Part shown: positions 1-10,000 of the stretch, piece by piece
Layout: each line of letters starts with the position of its first letter
Numbering within the stretch: position 1 is the first letter of the stretch
Assembly: GCF_023094165.1 (NCBI RefSeq)
Contig: NZ_JALMDK010000006.1
Span: 496,001-560,000 of the forward strand
Direction of reading: 5' to 3'
Source: Crossiella sp. S99.2
Lineage (GTDB): Bacteria > Actinomycetota > Actinomycetes > Mycobacteriales > Pseudonocardiaceae
Length of the DNA: 64,000 bases
Program-made: the position numbers and the translations under genes
Notes under the pieces: model-generated
What the model saw: the letters and a program-made list of their open reading frames with translations, nothing else
The model's database searches: none
What the model was told of the DNA's origin: nothing

Positions 1-1048
1 GGCCTGGGAGGGCCAGGCTGCTGACCAGGCGCAGCTCGTGGCCTCGCCGCTGGCTGCCTGGGCCGGCGCCGCGAAGACCGTCTGCACTGACACCGCTTAC
101 AAGGTCGCTTCGCAGAGTGGTGACTTCCGGTCGGTCAAGGACAAGGTCGAGCTGCCGCCGGACCCGGGTGAGGAGCCCTGGCTCAACGGCGCCGCGTTCT
201 GGGAGACCGACTACGACGAGGCCAAGCGGGTTCAGGGCGAGAAGACCAACGCGAACCAGCAGGCTCTGCTGGAGTACAAGGCGCAGAGCGAGACCAACAC
301 CACGAACATGCCGCAGTTCATCCCGCCGCCGCCGGTGACCCCGGAGACGAGCACGGGCAACCCGAACGAGGTTGATCCCGGCAAGCGGGACCCGAACAGC
401 AACGTCGGGCGCATCGGTGGTGGGGATCGCAACGGCAGCGGCACGCCGAACATGCCGAATCTGCCGCCGCCCGGCTCGGACGGGCGGCCGCCCGGTGGCA
501 ACGACCAGCTCGACCCGAGTTGGAACAAGCCGCCGGTGGAGCCGCCGAAGCCGCCGCCGTTCACGCCGCCGCCGCTTACCCCGCCGCCTGGGCCGAACCC
601 GCCGATGCCGCCGCCCATTGGTGGCTGGCCGCCGGGGCAGGGGCCCAACACCGGGCCTGGTCGTGGGCCTGGGGGTGGCGGCGGTACGCCGCCGCGGATG
701 CCGGGGATGCCCGGTGGCGGTAGTGGCCGTGGTGGTGGCGGCGCCGGTGGGTTTGGGCCGCGAGGTGGCGGGTTCGGTCCCAGCGGGGGCGGATTCGGGC
801 CTGGTGGGTCCGGTGGAGTCGGTGCTGACGGGCACGGGCCCGGTGGTGGGCGCGGTGGCGCCGCCGGCGGGGCTGGTGGCCGGGGTGGCATGGGCGCCGG
901 TGGCGGTATGGGCGGCGGCGGAGCCAAGGGCGATGAGGACAAGGAACACAAGCGGCCCAGCTACCTGGTCGAGTCCGATGACATCTGGGGCGACAACACG
1001 CTGGTCGCACCGCCGGTCATCGGTGAGACGCCGCCCGGGTACCGCTGA
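1..1048 (+). CDS. PPE-like, Pro/Gly-rich ESX substrate (5' end outside window)
   Basis: The reading frame is open through the left edge (phase from base 2), so the GTG at 38 is probably internal and the N-terminus is missing. The visible part has a short alpha-helical, Ala/Gln-rich stretch, then an Asn/Pro-rich linker, a poly-Pro segment (about 540-650), a Gly-rich segment (about 660-930) and a conserved-looking acidic tail ending in VAPPVIGETPPGYR. In Pseudonocardiales, PPE-like proteins with such tails are encoded directly before an EspG chaperone, as here (20-bp gap). Inferred role: type VII secreted or surface protein. The family call rests on context and tail; the diagnostic PPE/WXG domain lies outside the window. 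Confidence 0.6.
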   Translation, partial: AWEGQAADQAQLVASPLAAWAGAAKTVCTDTAYKVASQSGDFRSVKDKVELPPDPGEEPWLNGAAFWETDYDEAKRVQGEKTNANQQALLEYKAQSETNTTNMPQFIPPPPVTPETSTGNPNEVDPGKRDPNSNVGRIGGGDRNGSGTPNMPNLPPPGSDGRPPGGNDQLDPSWNKPPVEPPKPPPFTPPPLTPPPGPNPPMPPPIGGWPPGQGPNTGPGRGPGGGGGTPPRMPGMPGGGSGRGGGGAGGFGPRGGGFGPSGGGFGPGGSGGVGADGHGPGGGRGGAAGGAGGRGGMGAGGGMGGGGAKGDEDKEHKRPSYLVESDDIWGDNTLVAPPVIGETPPGYR

Positions 1049-1068
1049 CGCTGAACTAGGAAGAAGCC

Positions 1069-1878
1069 GTGCTGAGAGCCAGAGTCACCATTTCGCTGCC
1101 CGCCTACGACGTGGTGTGGGAGAGCGAGAACCTGCAGGACAAGCACCCGACCCTGGGCATCCCCTCCTACGGGGAGACCTACCAGGACCGGCTTGACGTG
1201 CAACGGCGAGCCTGGCAGGAGCTGGAGGGGCTGGGCCTGGCCCGTGGCGGGCGGGCCCACCCCGACCTGGTGGACACCTTCCACATGCTCGAGCGGCCGC
1301 AGCGGGAGTTCTACGGCTGGTACAGCGTGCCCGGTGGCGGCGAGCAGCGGGCCGCGCTCGCCGCCGCCTCCGGGGACGAGGCGGTGCTGGCCGAGATCCT
1401 CGAGGAGAAGCTGGTGCTGTCCCCGGTGCGGCCGACCGGGCTGGTCGACGCGCTGGTCTCGGCGCTGCCGGACAAGCCGGCCGCGCGCGGGCAGTCGTTC
1501 AACTTCCCGGCCGAGACCTTCGGTGGCGGGGACGGCGGCGGCCGGGGCGGTGGGCGGCATTCGCGGCCCGCGGAGGACGAGGGCGGGTTCATGATGTCCT
1601 CGCGCAACAGCGGCGGGGCCAGCCCGCAGCGGCTCAAGGAGATCATGGACAAGCCGCGCACCGGTGGCGGTCAGCTGTTCGTGGCCGCCAGGGACCGGCT
1701 CGGCTCGCGCAAGCGCTCCGAGAGTCCGCTCACATTCATCGACAACGTCGACGGGCGCTACCTCGGGCAGAAGATGCGAGGTCCGGACGGTAGTCAGTGG
1801 GTCATCGTGGCCCCGGCGGACCGGCGCACACTGGCCCAGAAACTCACCGAGATGGCCGCCTCGGTCACCAACCGCTGA
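1069..1878 (+). CDS. ESX secretion-associated protein EspG
   Basis: This 269-residue cytosolic protein has the length and layout of the EspG family, chaperones that bind PE/PPE-type substrates and deliver them to the type VII machinery. The N-terminal beta-rich part (residues 1-140) resembles EspG. A Gly/Arg-rich insert around 155-175 replaces a loop, and the C-terminal FIDNVDGRY...WVIVAPAD segment matches the family's final strands and helix. The GTG start at 1069 has GGAAGAA upstream. It follows the PPE-like gene in the same orientation with 20 bp between them, the usual substrate-chaperone order. The ESX core genes (eccC, mycP) would lie left of the window or elsewhere. Confidence 0.75.
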   Translation: MLRARVTISLPAYDVVWESENLQDKHPTLGIPSYGETYQDRLDVQRRAWQELEGLGLARGGRAHPDLVDTFHMLERPQREFYGWYSVPGGGEQRAALAAASGDEAVLAEILEEKLVLSPVRPTGLVDALVSALPDKPAARGQSFNFPAETFGGGDGGGRGGGRHSRPAEDEGGFMMSSRNSGGASPQRLKEIMDKPRTGGGQLFVAARDRLGSRKRSESPLTFIDNVDGRYLGQKMRGPDGSQWVIVAPADRRTLAQKLTEMAASVTNR

Positions 1879-1900
1879 GACCGCTCCGTAACATGGCACC

Positions 1901-2908
1901 GTGCCGAACGTTGTCACCCAAGTTAGTGACATGACCGCCCAGTTGTCCGCGCGTGAACCACAGGAGTGGCTGTTCAGCTCGGCTGAGTGGCTGGCGAACA
2001 ACCAGTGGATCATCACCAAGCCCATCAAGATCATTTTGGTCATGGTGGGCGCGTTCCTGCTGCGCTACCTACTCCGGCGGATGATCGACAAGCTGACGAC
2101 GAACTCCAGCGCCGGGCGGGTGCCGGTGCTGCTGCGGCCGCTCAAGGAGCGGGCGCCGGAGGCGATCAAGGCGGCGGCCGGGCCGTTGCTGTCCGAACGG
2201 CGGGCGCAGCGGGCCAAGACCATCGGCTCGATACTGAAGTCGATCACCTCGATCCTGGTCTTCGGCATCGCGTTCCTGATGATCCTGGAAACGCTGACCA
2301 TCGACATCACGCCGATCATCGCCTCGGCCGGTGTGCTGGGCGTGGCCATCGGTTTCGGCGCGCAGAACCTGATCAAGGACTTCCTGTCCGGCATCTTCAT
2401 GATGCTGGAGGACCAGTACGGCGTGGGTGACGTGGTCGACCTCGGGCCGGCCACCGGCACCATCGAGACGGTGGGGCTGCGGGTCACCACGCTGCGGGAT
2501 GTCAACGGCACGGTCTGGTACGTGCGCAACGGCGAGGTGCTGCGGGTGGGCAACTCCAGCCAGGGCTTCGCGGTCGCGGTGGTGGACTTCCCGGTGGCGC
2601 ACAACGTGGACGCGGCCAGGGCCACCGAGCTGATGGCCGAGGTGGTCACCGACGCGGCGACCAGGACCCCGCTGCTGGAGGACGTGCTGGAGCCGCCGGA
2701 GGTGCTCGGCGTGGAGAAGGTCACCGCGGACACGGTGACCCTGCGGATGACGGTCAAGGTCCGCCCCGGCCGCCAGTGGGCGGTGCAGCGGGCGTTGCGG
2801 GCCAAGATCATGGCCGCCTACGACGAGGCAGGCATCGAACCGCCTTACCCGAACGGGCGGCCCAACGGACCCGAGGCGCCGCCTGCCCCGGAGAAACCCA
2901 AGAGCTGA
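1901..2908 (+). CDS. Small-conductance mechanosensitive channel, MscS family
   Basis: This 335-residue membrane protein has hydrophobic helices at about residues 34-53, 112-135 and 140-163. The last is the pore-lining type helix, Gly/Ala-rich with GVAIGFGAQNLIKDFLSG, which is the MscS signature. It is followed by the beta domain (DQYGVGDVVDLG...TLRDVNGTVWYVRNGEV) and a C-terminal alpha/beta domain. The protein would release solutes on hypo-osmotic shock. The GTG start at 1901 lies 22 bp after espG. The Pro-rich tail is not conserved in the family. Its position between secretion and globin genes suggests no functional link. Confidence 0.88.
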   Translation: MPNVVTQVSDMTAQLSAREPQEWLFSSAEWLANNQWIITKPIKIILVMVGAFLLRYLLRRMIDKLTTNSSAGRVPVLLRPLKERAPEAIKAAAGPLLSERRAQRAKTIGSILKSITSILVFGIAFLMILETLTIDITPIIASAGVLGVAIGFGAQNLIKDFLSGIFMMLEDQYGVGDVVDLGPATGTIETVGLRVTTLRDVNGTVWYVRNGEVLRVGNSSQGFAVAVVDFPVAHNVDAARATELMAEVVTDAATRTPLLEDVLEPPEVLGVEKVTADTVTLRMTVKVRPGRQWAVQRALRAKIMAAYDEAGIEPPYPNGRPNGPEAPPAPEKPKS

Positions 2909-2921
2909 GGCAACGGGGAGA

Positions 2922-3314
2922 ATGGCTGCCATGGGCACTCCGGAGACCTTCTACGACCTCGTCGGCGGCGAGGACACCTTCCACCGCATCGTGGGTCGCT
3001 TCTACGCCGAGGTCGCCAAGGACGAGGTGCTGCGGCCGATGTACCCGGAGCAGGACCTCGGCCCGGCCGAGGAGCGGCTGCGGCTGTTCCTGATGCAGTA
3101 CTGGGGCGGCCCGCACACCTACTCCGATCAGCGCGGGCACCCGCGGCTGCGGATGCGGCACGTGCCGTTCACCATCGGGCCGATCGAACGGGACGCCTGG
3201 CTGCGCTGCATGCGGATCGCGGTTGACGAGGCCGGACTGGATCAGGAACGCCGTGACCAGCTGTGGGCCTATATGGAGATGGCCGCTAACAGCTTGGTCA
3301 ACTCCTGGGTGTGA
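2922..3314 (+). CDS. glbO: Truncated hemoglobin, group II (trHbO type)
   Basis: At 130 residues this is the usual size of a 2-over-2 globin. Visible family marks are the N-terminal TFYDLVGGEDTF, the B10-region RFYAEV, the group II block YWGGPHTYSDQRGHPRLRMRHVPF containing the proximal His of MRH, and the Trp of RDAWL (G8). The family binds O2/NO and is linked to redox and NO handling in actinobacteria. The start is either ATG 2922 or ATG 2931; the GGGGAGA at 2915-2921 is better spaced for 2931. It lies 13 bp after mscS. Confidence 0.9.
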   Translation: MAAMGTPETFYDLVGGEDTFHRIVGRFYAEVAKDEVLRPMYPEQDLGPAEERLRLFLMQYWGGPHTYSDQRGHPRLRMRHVPFTIGPIERDAWLRCMRIAVDEAGLDQERRDQLWAYMEMAANSLVNSWV

Positions 3315-3395
3315 TCCAGACCGCGAAAGTCGGGAAACTCACGGATCACCCAACCGGGCCTTGAATGTCGGACCCGGATGGCAGGATGAACCATC

Positions 3396-5012
3396 GTGCG
3401 ACGATCGCCCGAGGTGGACCCCGACATCGCCGGGGGCAGTGTTGATCCTGCCGCCGCGCCGCCCTGGTGGCGGGACTCCGTCTTCTACCAGGTCTACGTC
3501 CGGTCCTTCGCGGACTCCGACGGCGACGGAGTGGGTGATCTGGAGGGCATCCGGTCCCGGCTCGGCTACCTCGAACTGCTCGGCGTCGACGCGCTCTGGC
3601 TGACCCCGTTCTACCGCTCCCCCATGGCCGACCACGGCTACGACGTGGCCGACGCGCGCGATGTGGACCCGCTCTTCGGCGACCTCGCCGCCTTCGACCG
3701 GCTCATCGCCGACGCGCACGCGCAGAACATCAAGGTCACCGTCGACCTGGTGCCCAACCACAGCAGCGACCAGCACGACTGGTTCCAGGCCGCGCTGGTG
3801 GCCGGCCCTGGCAGCCCGGAGCGGGAGCGCTACATCTTCCGCGAGGGCCGCGGCCCGGACGGCGCGGAGCCGCCGAACAACTGGCCGAGCATCTTCGGCG
3901 GACCGGCCTGGACCAGGGTCGAGGACGGCCAGTGGTACCTGCACCTGTTCGCCCCGGAACAGCCCGACCTGAACTGGCAGCACCCCGAGGTCTGGGCCGA
4001 TCTGGAGCAGACCCTGCGGTTCTGGCTGGACCGCGGCGTGGACGGGTTCCGCATCGACGTCGCGCACGGCATGGCCAAGCCGGCCGGGCTGCCGGACATG
4101 AACCCCGAGGACATGCCCGGCCCGCACCTGCTCTTCGACAACAACCGCGATCCGCGTTTCGACAACGACGGCGTGCACGACATCCACCGCATGATCCGCA
4201 AGGTGATGGACGAGTACCCGGGCCGGATGGCCGTCGGCGAGATCTGGGTGCAGGACGACGAGCGGATGTCCCGCTACGTCCGCCCGGACGAGCTGCACCT
4301 GGGCTTCAACTTCCGGCTGGTGGAGACCGACTTCGACGCCGATGCCATCCGCGGCGCCATCGACCACTCGCTAGCCGCGGTGCGCGAGGTGGGCGCGCTG
4401 CCCACCTGGACGCTGTCCAACCACGACGTCGTCCGGCACGTCACCCGCTACGGCGGCGGCGAGCTGGGCGTCAAGCGGGCGCGGGCGATGACCCTGGTCG
4501 AACTGGCGCTGCCCGGCGTGGTCTACCTCTACAACGGCGAGGAACTGGGCCTGCCCAACGTGGAGCTGCCGGACTGGGCGCTGCAGGACCCGTCCTGGGA
4601 ACGCTCCGGGCACACCGAACGGGGCCGGGACGGCTGCCGGGTGCCGATGCCCTGGGAGGGCGAGCACCCACCGTTCGGCTTCTCCCCCGGCGACAACACC
4701 TGGCTGCCGATGCCGCCGGAGTGGGCCACGCTGACGGTGGAGGCCCAGCTGGAGGACCCCGGCTCGATGCTCTCGCTGTACCGGCAGGCCCTGGAGCTGC
4801 GCAAGAGCCACGAAGCGCTGCGCGGTGACGAGGTCGAGTGGTACGGCGCGCCCGCGGGCTGCTTCGCCTTCCGCCGCAAGCCCGGCGGGCTGATCTGCGC
4901 GCTCAACACCTCCGGCGCGCTGGTCCCGCTGCCGCCCGGCGAGGTGCTGCTGAGCAGCGGTCCGCTGGAAGGCGAGCACCTGCCGCCGGACACCGCGGCC
5001 TGGCTGGTCTGA
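3396..5012 (+). CDS. GH13 alpha-amylase family glucosidase
   Basis: This 538-residue cytosolic (no signal peptide) GH13 enzyme is probably an exo-acting alpha-glucosidase hydrolysing short alpha-glucans or maltose-type sugars. The four GH13 regions are visible: DLVPNHSS (I), GFRIDVAHGM with the nucleophile Asp (II, about residue 220), VGEIW with the acid/base Glu (III, about 280), and LSNHDVVRH with the transition-state Asp (IV, about 343). The QxPDLNW motif just before region II is typical of the oligo-1,6/alpha-glucosidase group. The GTG start at 3396 is preferred because homologues begin shortly before WWRDSVFYQVYVRSF. No sugar transporter lies next to it. Confidence 0.88.
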   Translation: MRRSPEVDPDIAGGSVDPAAAPPWWRDSVFYQVYVRSFADSDGDGVGDLEGIRSRLGYLELLGVDALWLTPFYRSPMADHGYDVADARDVDPLFGDLAAFDRLIADAHAQNIKVTVDLVPNHSSDQHDWFQAALVAGPGSPERERYIFREGRGPDGAEPPNNWPSIFGGPAWTRVEDGQWYLHLFAPEQPDLNWQHPEVWADLEQTLRFWLDRGVDGFRIDVAHGMAKPAGLPDMNPEDMPGPHLLFDNNRDPRFDNDGVHDIHRMIRKVMDEYPGRMAVGEIWVQDDERMSRYVRPDELHLGFNFRLVETDFDADAIRGAIDHSLAAVREVGALPTWTLSNHDVVRHVTRYGGGELGVKRARAMTLVELALPGVVYLYNGEELGLPNVELPDWALQDPSWERSGHTERGRDGCRVPMPWEGEHPPFGFSPGDNTWLPMPPEWATLTVEAQLEDPGSMLSLYRQALELRKSHEALRGDEVEWYGAPAGCFAFRRKPGGLICALNTSGALVPLPPGEVLLSSGPLEGEHLPPDTAAWLV

Positions 5013-5066
5013 ACTGTGGGAAACCCGGTCGACGTGGGTCGGCCGGGTGCCGCAGGATCGGCGGCG

Positions 5067-5990
5067 ATGAACACTGGACGCGCCGCCCTGCTGGTACTGG
5101 CCGCCGCGGTGCTGTTCGGCACCACCGGCACCGCCCAGGCCCTCGGACCCACCGGCCTGGACCCGCTGACTGTCGGCTCGGCCAGGGTGGTGCTGGCCGG
5201 GGCGGTCCTGCTCGGCCTGGCCGCCCTGCGCGGCGCGTTCCGGAACGTGCCGAGGGCGTCCTGGCCACTGGTGGTCATCGGCGCGGTGGGGGTGGCGGTC
5301 TACCAGGTCGGGTTCTTCTCCGGGGTGTCCCTGGCCGGGGTCGCGGTCGGCACCATCACCGCGCTCGGCTCCTGCCCCGTGTGGACCGGGCTGGTGCAGT
5401 GGCTGGTCACCGGGCAACGGCCCGGCGGCACCTGGCTGGCCGCGACCGGGCTCGCGGTGGCCGGGGTGGGCACGCTGGTGCTCTCCAGTCCCGGCACCGG
5501 CGGCAGCGGTTCGGACGCGGTGCTGGGTGCGGTGCTCGCGCTGGCCGCCGGGCTGGGCTACGCGATCTACACCGTGTGCGCGGCCAAGATGATCTCCGCC
5601 GGGCAGCGCTCGGACGGGACGATGGGACTGCTCTTCGCCGCGGGCGGACTCGCGCTGCTGCCGGTGCTGCTGTGGCGCTGGCCTGGCGGGCTGGACGGCG
5701 GCGATCCGGCCTGGCTGTCCGGGCTGGGGGTGATCGGCTACCTGGTGCTGGTGCCGACCGTGCTGGCCTACCTGCTCTTCGGCGCCGGACTGCGGGTGCT
5801 GCCCGCGGCGAACGTGGCCACGCTCAACCTGGCCGAGCCGGTGGTGGCCGCGCTGCTGGGCGTGCTGGTGCTGGGCGAGGCGTTCACCGGCGGCGGGGTG
5901 CTGGGCGCGCTGCTGGTGCTGGCCGGGCTGGGCCTGCTCGCGTTGCCGGGCAAGGAGAAGCGGCGGGAGCCGGTGGCCCCCGCCGCCTGA
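5067..5990 (+). CDS. EamA/DMT-family exporter
   Basis: This 307-residue membrane protein has about ten hydrophobic helices in two EamA repeats; the second begins near GAVLALAAGLGYAIYTV. It belongs to the drug/metabolite transporter superfamily (RhaT/YdcZ-like), exporting small metabolites. ATG 5067 was chosen because the upstream in-frame stretch is Gly/Pro-rich and not membrane-like. The C-terminus ends in a short basic tail (GKEKRR). It follows the glucosidase gene by 54 bp and may share its transcript; the substrate cannot be told. Confidence 0.8.
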   Translation: MNTGRAALLVLAAAVLFGTTGTAQALGPTGLDPLTVGSARVVLAGAVLLGLAALRGAFRNVPRASWPLVVIGAVGVAVYQVGFFSGVSLAGVAVGTITALGSCPVWTGLVQWLVTGQRPGGTWLAATGLAVAGVGTLVLSSPGTGGSGSDAVLGAVLALAAGLGYAIYTVCAAKMISAGQRSDGTMGLLFAAGGLALLPVLLWRWPGGLDGGDPAWLSGLGVIGYLVLVPTVLAYLLFGAGLRVLPAANVATLNLAEPVVAALLGVLVLGEAFTGGGVLGALLVLAGLGLLALPGKEKRREPVAPAA

Positions 5991-5994
5991 GCAC

Positions 5995-6633
5995 TCAGAC
6001 CAGCAGCGGCAGCAGGGCGTGCCTGCGCCGGACCACCGCGCCGAAGCGGGCGTCGATGCGCATCCAGGCGTCCGTCGCGGTCACCTTCACCACGTCGTCG
6101 GCCGGGCCGCCGGTGAGGAAACCCATGCCGGACAAGGCGAACAGCGCGCGCAGCGGCACCTTCACGTCCAGCCCGCTGCCGGAGACCGTCAGCACGGTCT
6201 GGTCCAGCAGCGAGGCGGGCGGGGTGCCGGTCGGGCCGGTGTTCTCCTTGGCCAGCTCCACCCCCCGGTCGGCCAGCTCGCTGATCACCGCGACCGGCAG
6301 CAGGTCCACGTGCAGCCAGCCGATGGCAGGCGGCAGCGCGGACCGCCACAGCATGTCCTTCGGCGGCCCGGGATCGACCCGTTCGCCGCCGACCACGGCC
6401 AGCGCGGTGAGCAGCTCGCTGCCGGTCACCGTGACGTCCGAGGGCTGGATCGAGCCCTGGATGGACCGGGTGGCCAGCACGTCGAACGGGGTGCCCGCCC
6501 AGGCGTCCAGCAGCCCGCCCTCGCGTTCCTTCAGCCGCACCGCCACCTGCTGGTCCAGTCGTACCGCCCTGGCCACGAACGCGCCGAGATCGTCCCGCTC
6601 CACCGGATCGGGCACGTGCAACTCAGCCAACAC
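5995..6633 (-). CDS. Hypothetical protein downstream of thioesterase
   Basis: About 212 residues, not recognised as a named family. It is a soluble alpha/beta protein with no signal or membrane segment. GTG 6633 is taken as the start because it overlaps the end of the thioesterase gene by 11 bp and sits just after a G-rich stretch (GGTGGGGGAGA); the longer frame to 6678 would overlap more. It ends 4 bp from the convergent EamA gene. The same order (NAD-GDH, thioesterase, this protein) points to one transcript with the dehydrogenase gene. Confidence 0.6.
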   Translation of the reverse strand: MLAELHVPDPVERDDLGAFVARAVRLDQQVAVRLKEREGGLLDAWAGTPFDVLATRSIQGSIQPSDVTVTGSELLTALAVVGGERVDPGPPKDMLWRSALPPAIGWLHVDLLPVAVISELADRGVELAKENTGPTGTPPASLLDQTVLTVSGSGLDVKVPLRALFALSGMGFLTGGPADDVVKVTATDAWMRIDARFGAVVRRRHALLPLLV

Positions 6634-7054
6634 TCTCCCCCACCTGGTAACCGGCGAGGAACTCCCGCTCGGCTCCACTCAATCGTCGTGGTCGTTGTGC
6701 GGACACGTCGAAGGGGACCAGCGTGGTCCGCGCCGTCACCGCGACCGGGTCCCGCACCGTCGCGCCCGTGTGCAGAGTGTGCCGCACCACGAAGCTGGCG
6801 TGCCGCAGGTTCTCGATGCTCACCTCGGCGTAGACCTCGCCGCCGGTGTAGCGCAGCTGGCCCTTGTAGTCGACCTCCAGCCGGGAGAGCACCAGACCGT
6901 TGGACAGCTCGGCGAACCCGAGCCGCGCTGCCTGCACGAACAGCAGCCCGGCTCGGGCCTCCTCCAGCAGGGTGACCACGGCGGCGTGGTTGACATGGTG
7001 GAACACGTCCATGTCGGCCCAGCGCGGCCGCACCTGCGTGATGTAGACGGGCAT
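6623..7054 (-). CDS. Acyl-CoA thioesterase, hot-dog fold (4HBT)
   Basis: This 143-residue single hot-dog domain has the 4-hydroxybenzoyl-CoA thioesterase-type signature VRPRWADMDVFHHVNHAAVVTLLEEAR, with the catalytic Asp in DMDVFHHVNH. It hydrolyses an acyl-CoA or acyl carrier intermediate; the substrate is not evident. The start ATG overlaps the stop of the glutamate dehydrogenase gene (ATGA at 7051-7056), so it is translationally coupled to it. This pairing is common in actinobacteria, but its biochemical meaning is unknown. Confidence 0.85.
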   Translation of the reverse strand: MPVYITQVRPRWADMDVFHHVNHAAVVTLLEEARAGLLFVQAARLGFAELSNGLVLSRLEVDYKGQLRYTGGEVYAEVSIENLRHASFVVRHTLHTGATVRDPVAVTARTTLVPFDVSAQRPRRLSGAEREFLAGYQVGESVG

Positions 7055-10000
7055 CAGCGGACGATACTGCGCACCCGGCGAGCCACCACCGACAGCGTCG
7101 GCAGATCCAGCTTGCCGACCTCCTTGATCTCCTGCAGCGCGGCGCGGGCGCGGGTCAGCCTGGAGACGTTGGCCTGCTCCCACTTCTCGATCTTCTCCTC
7201 GACGCTGTCGTCCACGTCGCTGGTGCGCAGCACGTCCAGGGTGATCTCCCGCAGCGAGGCGTAGAGGTCGTCCCGCAGGGCCAGCCGGGCCAGCGCGTGC
7301 CAGCGGTTGCCGCGTTCCAGCGCGCTCACCGAGGTGAGCATCCGGTCCACGTCCAGGTGCTCGGACATCGCGAAGTACAGCTCGGCGGCCTCCCGCTGGC
7401 TGTGCTCGCCGACCACGTTGTCCCGTTCGGCCAGCTCGGCCACCTCGGTGACATCGAGCAGGCAGTAGGTGTGCAGCAGCGAGGCGATCCGCCTGGCCAG
7501 CTCCACCGGCACGCCGTCGGCGACCAGCTTCTCCGCGTGCTCGACCACCTGTTCGCGTTCCCGGCCGCGCAGCAGGTCGACGGTGTCCGGGCCGACCTGG
7601 CCGATCAGGTCCTGGAAGCGGGCGATCTCCGCGCCCACCGCCAGTGGCTGCGGCCGGTTGGACAGCAGCCAGCGGCAGGCCCGGTCCAGCAGCCGCCTGG
7701 CCTCCAGGATCATCGCGTCGGCCACCGCGGTGGGCACCACGTTGTCCAGCTCGTCGATGGCCCGCCACAGCGAGGGCAGGTCGAAGACCTTGGTCACGAT
7801 GGCGAAGGCGCGCACCGCGTCGGTGGCGCTGGCGTTGAGTTCCTCGGTCAGCCGGAAGGCGAAGGACACGCCGCCGCCGTCCACGACCTCGTTGACCAGC
7901 AGCGTGGTGGTGATCTCCCGGTGCAGCGGGTGCCTCGGGATGGCCTCGCCGAAGCGTTCCCGCAGCGCGGACGGGAAGTACTCGGGCAGCCGCCGGGCGA
8001 ACGCGCCGGACTCGGGCAGATCGCTGGCCAGCACCTCGTCCTTGAGCGCGAGCTTGACGTGTGCCAGCAGCGTGGCCAGTTCCGGCGAGGTCAGCCCCTG
8101 GCCGCTGGATTCCAGGGCCTTGAACTGCTCGCGGCTGGGCAGCGCCTCCAGGGTGCGGTCCAGCCCGGTGCGCTTCTCCAGGGCGGCGACCAGGCGGGCG
8201 TGCACGGACAACATCGGCGCGGCGTGCGCGCGGCTGATGCCGAGCACCGCGTTCTGCCGGTAGTTGTCCGCCAGCACCAGCTCGGCGACCTCGTCGGTCA
8301 TCTCGGCCAGCAGCTCGTCCCGCTGTGCGCCGTCCAGCCTGCCGTCGGCGACCAGCCGGTCCAGCAGGATCTTGATGTTGACCTCGTGGTCGGAGCAGTC
8401 CACCCCGGCGGAGTTGTCCAGCGCGTCGGTGTTGACCTTGCCGCCGGCGCGGGCGAACTCGATCCGGCCGAGCTGGGTCAGGCCCAGGTTGCCGCCCTCG
8501 CCGACCACCTTGACCCGCAACGCCTTGCCGTCCACCCGCAGCGCGTCGTTGGCCTTGTCGCCGACCTCGGCGTGCGATTCGGTGGAGGCCTTGACGTAGG
8601 TGCCGATGCCGCCGTTCCACAGCAGGTCCACCTGGGCGAGCAGGATGGCCTTCATCAGCTCGGCCGGGGACAGCTTCGCGATGCCCTCCGGCAGGCCCAG
8701 CGCCGCGGCCACCTGTGGGGAGACCGGGATCGACTTGGCGCTGCGCGGGAAGACCCCGCCGCCCTCGCTGATCTTGGCCCGGTCGTAGTCGTCCCAGGAG
8801 GAGCGGGGCAGCGCGAACAGCCTGCTGCGCTCGGCGAAACCACTGGCCGCGTCCGGGGCCGGGTCCAGGAAGATGTGCCGGTGGTCGAAGGCGGCCACCA
8901 GCCGGATGTGCTCGGAGAGCAGCATGCCGTTGCCGAAGACGTCGCCGGACATGTCGCCGACGCCGACCACGGTGAACTCCTCGGTCTGGGTGTCCAGCCC
9001 CAGCTCGCGGAAGTACCGCTTCACGCTCTCCCAGGCGCCGCGGGCGGTGATGCCCATGGCCTTGTGGTCATAGCCGACCGAACCGCCGGAGGCGAAGGCG
9101 TCGCCCAGCCAGAAGCCGTAGTCCTTGGCCACGCCGTTGGCGATGTCGGAGAAGGTCGCGGTGCCCTTGTCCGCGGCGACCACCAGGTAGGTGTCGTCGC
9201 CGTCGTGCCGCACCACCTGGTCGGCCGGGATCACGGTGCTGCCGTCCGGGCCCGCCTGCAGGTTGTCGGTCAGGTCGAGCAGGCCGGAGATGAACATCCG
9301 GTAGCAGGCGATGCCCTCGGCCCAGAACGCCTCGCGGTCCAGCCCGGCGTCCCCGGTGGGCTTGGGCGGCTGCTTGACCACGAAGCCGCCCTTGGCGCCG
9401 ACCGGCACGATCACCGCGTTCTTCACCGCCTGCGCCTTGACCAGGCCCAGAATCTCGGTGCGGAAGTCCTCCCGCCGGTCGGACCAGCGCAGACCGCCGC
9501 GGGCCACCGGGCCGAAGCGCAGGTGCACGCCCTCGACCCGGGGCGAGTACACGAAGATCTCGAACCGCGGCCGCGGTTCGGGCAGGTCCGGGATGGACCT
9601 GGGCTCCAGTTTGAAGGCCACGTAGGAGCGCGGCTGGCCCTCGGCGTCCCGCCAGAAGTAGTTGGTGCGCAGGGTGGCGTTGATCAGGGTGAGGTAGCTG
9701 CGCAGGATGCGGTCCGCGTCCAGGCTGGTGACCTCGTCGATCCGGGCGGCCAGTTCGGTGCGCAGGTTGTCCGTCTGCACCTTCCTGGTCTCCTCCGAGA
9801 CGGCCGGGTCGAACCGGGCCTCGAACAGCCGGACCAGCGCGGTGGCCACCTCGGTGTGCGCCAGGACGGCGTCCTCGATGTAGTCCTGGCTGTAGGGGGT
9901 GCGGGCCTGGCGCAGGAACTTGGCGTAGGCGCGCAGCAGCGCGGCCTGCCGCCAGGTCAGCCCGGCGCGCAGCACCAGCTGGTTGAAGCCGTCCACCTCG

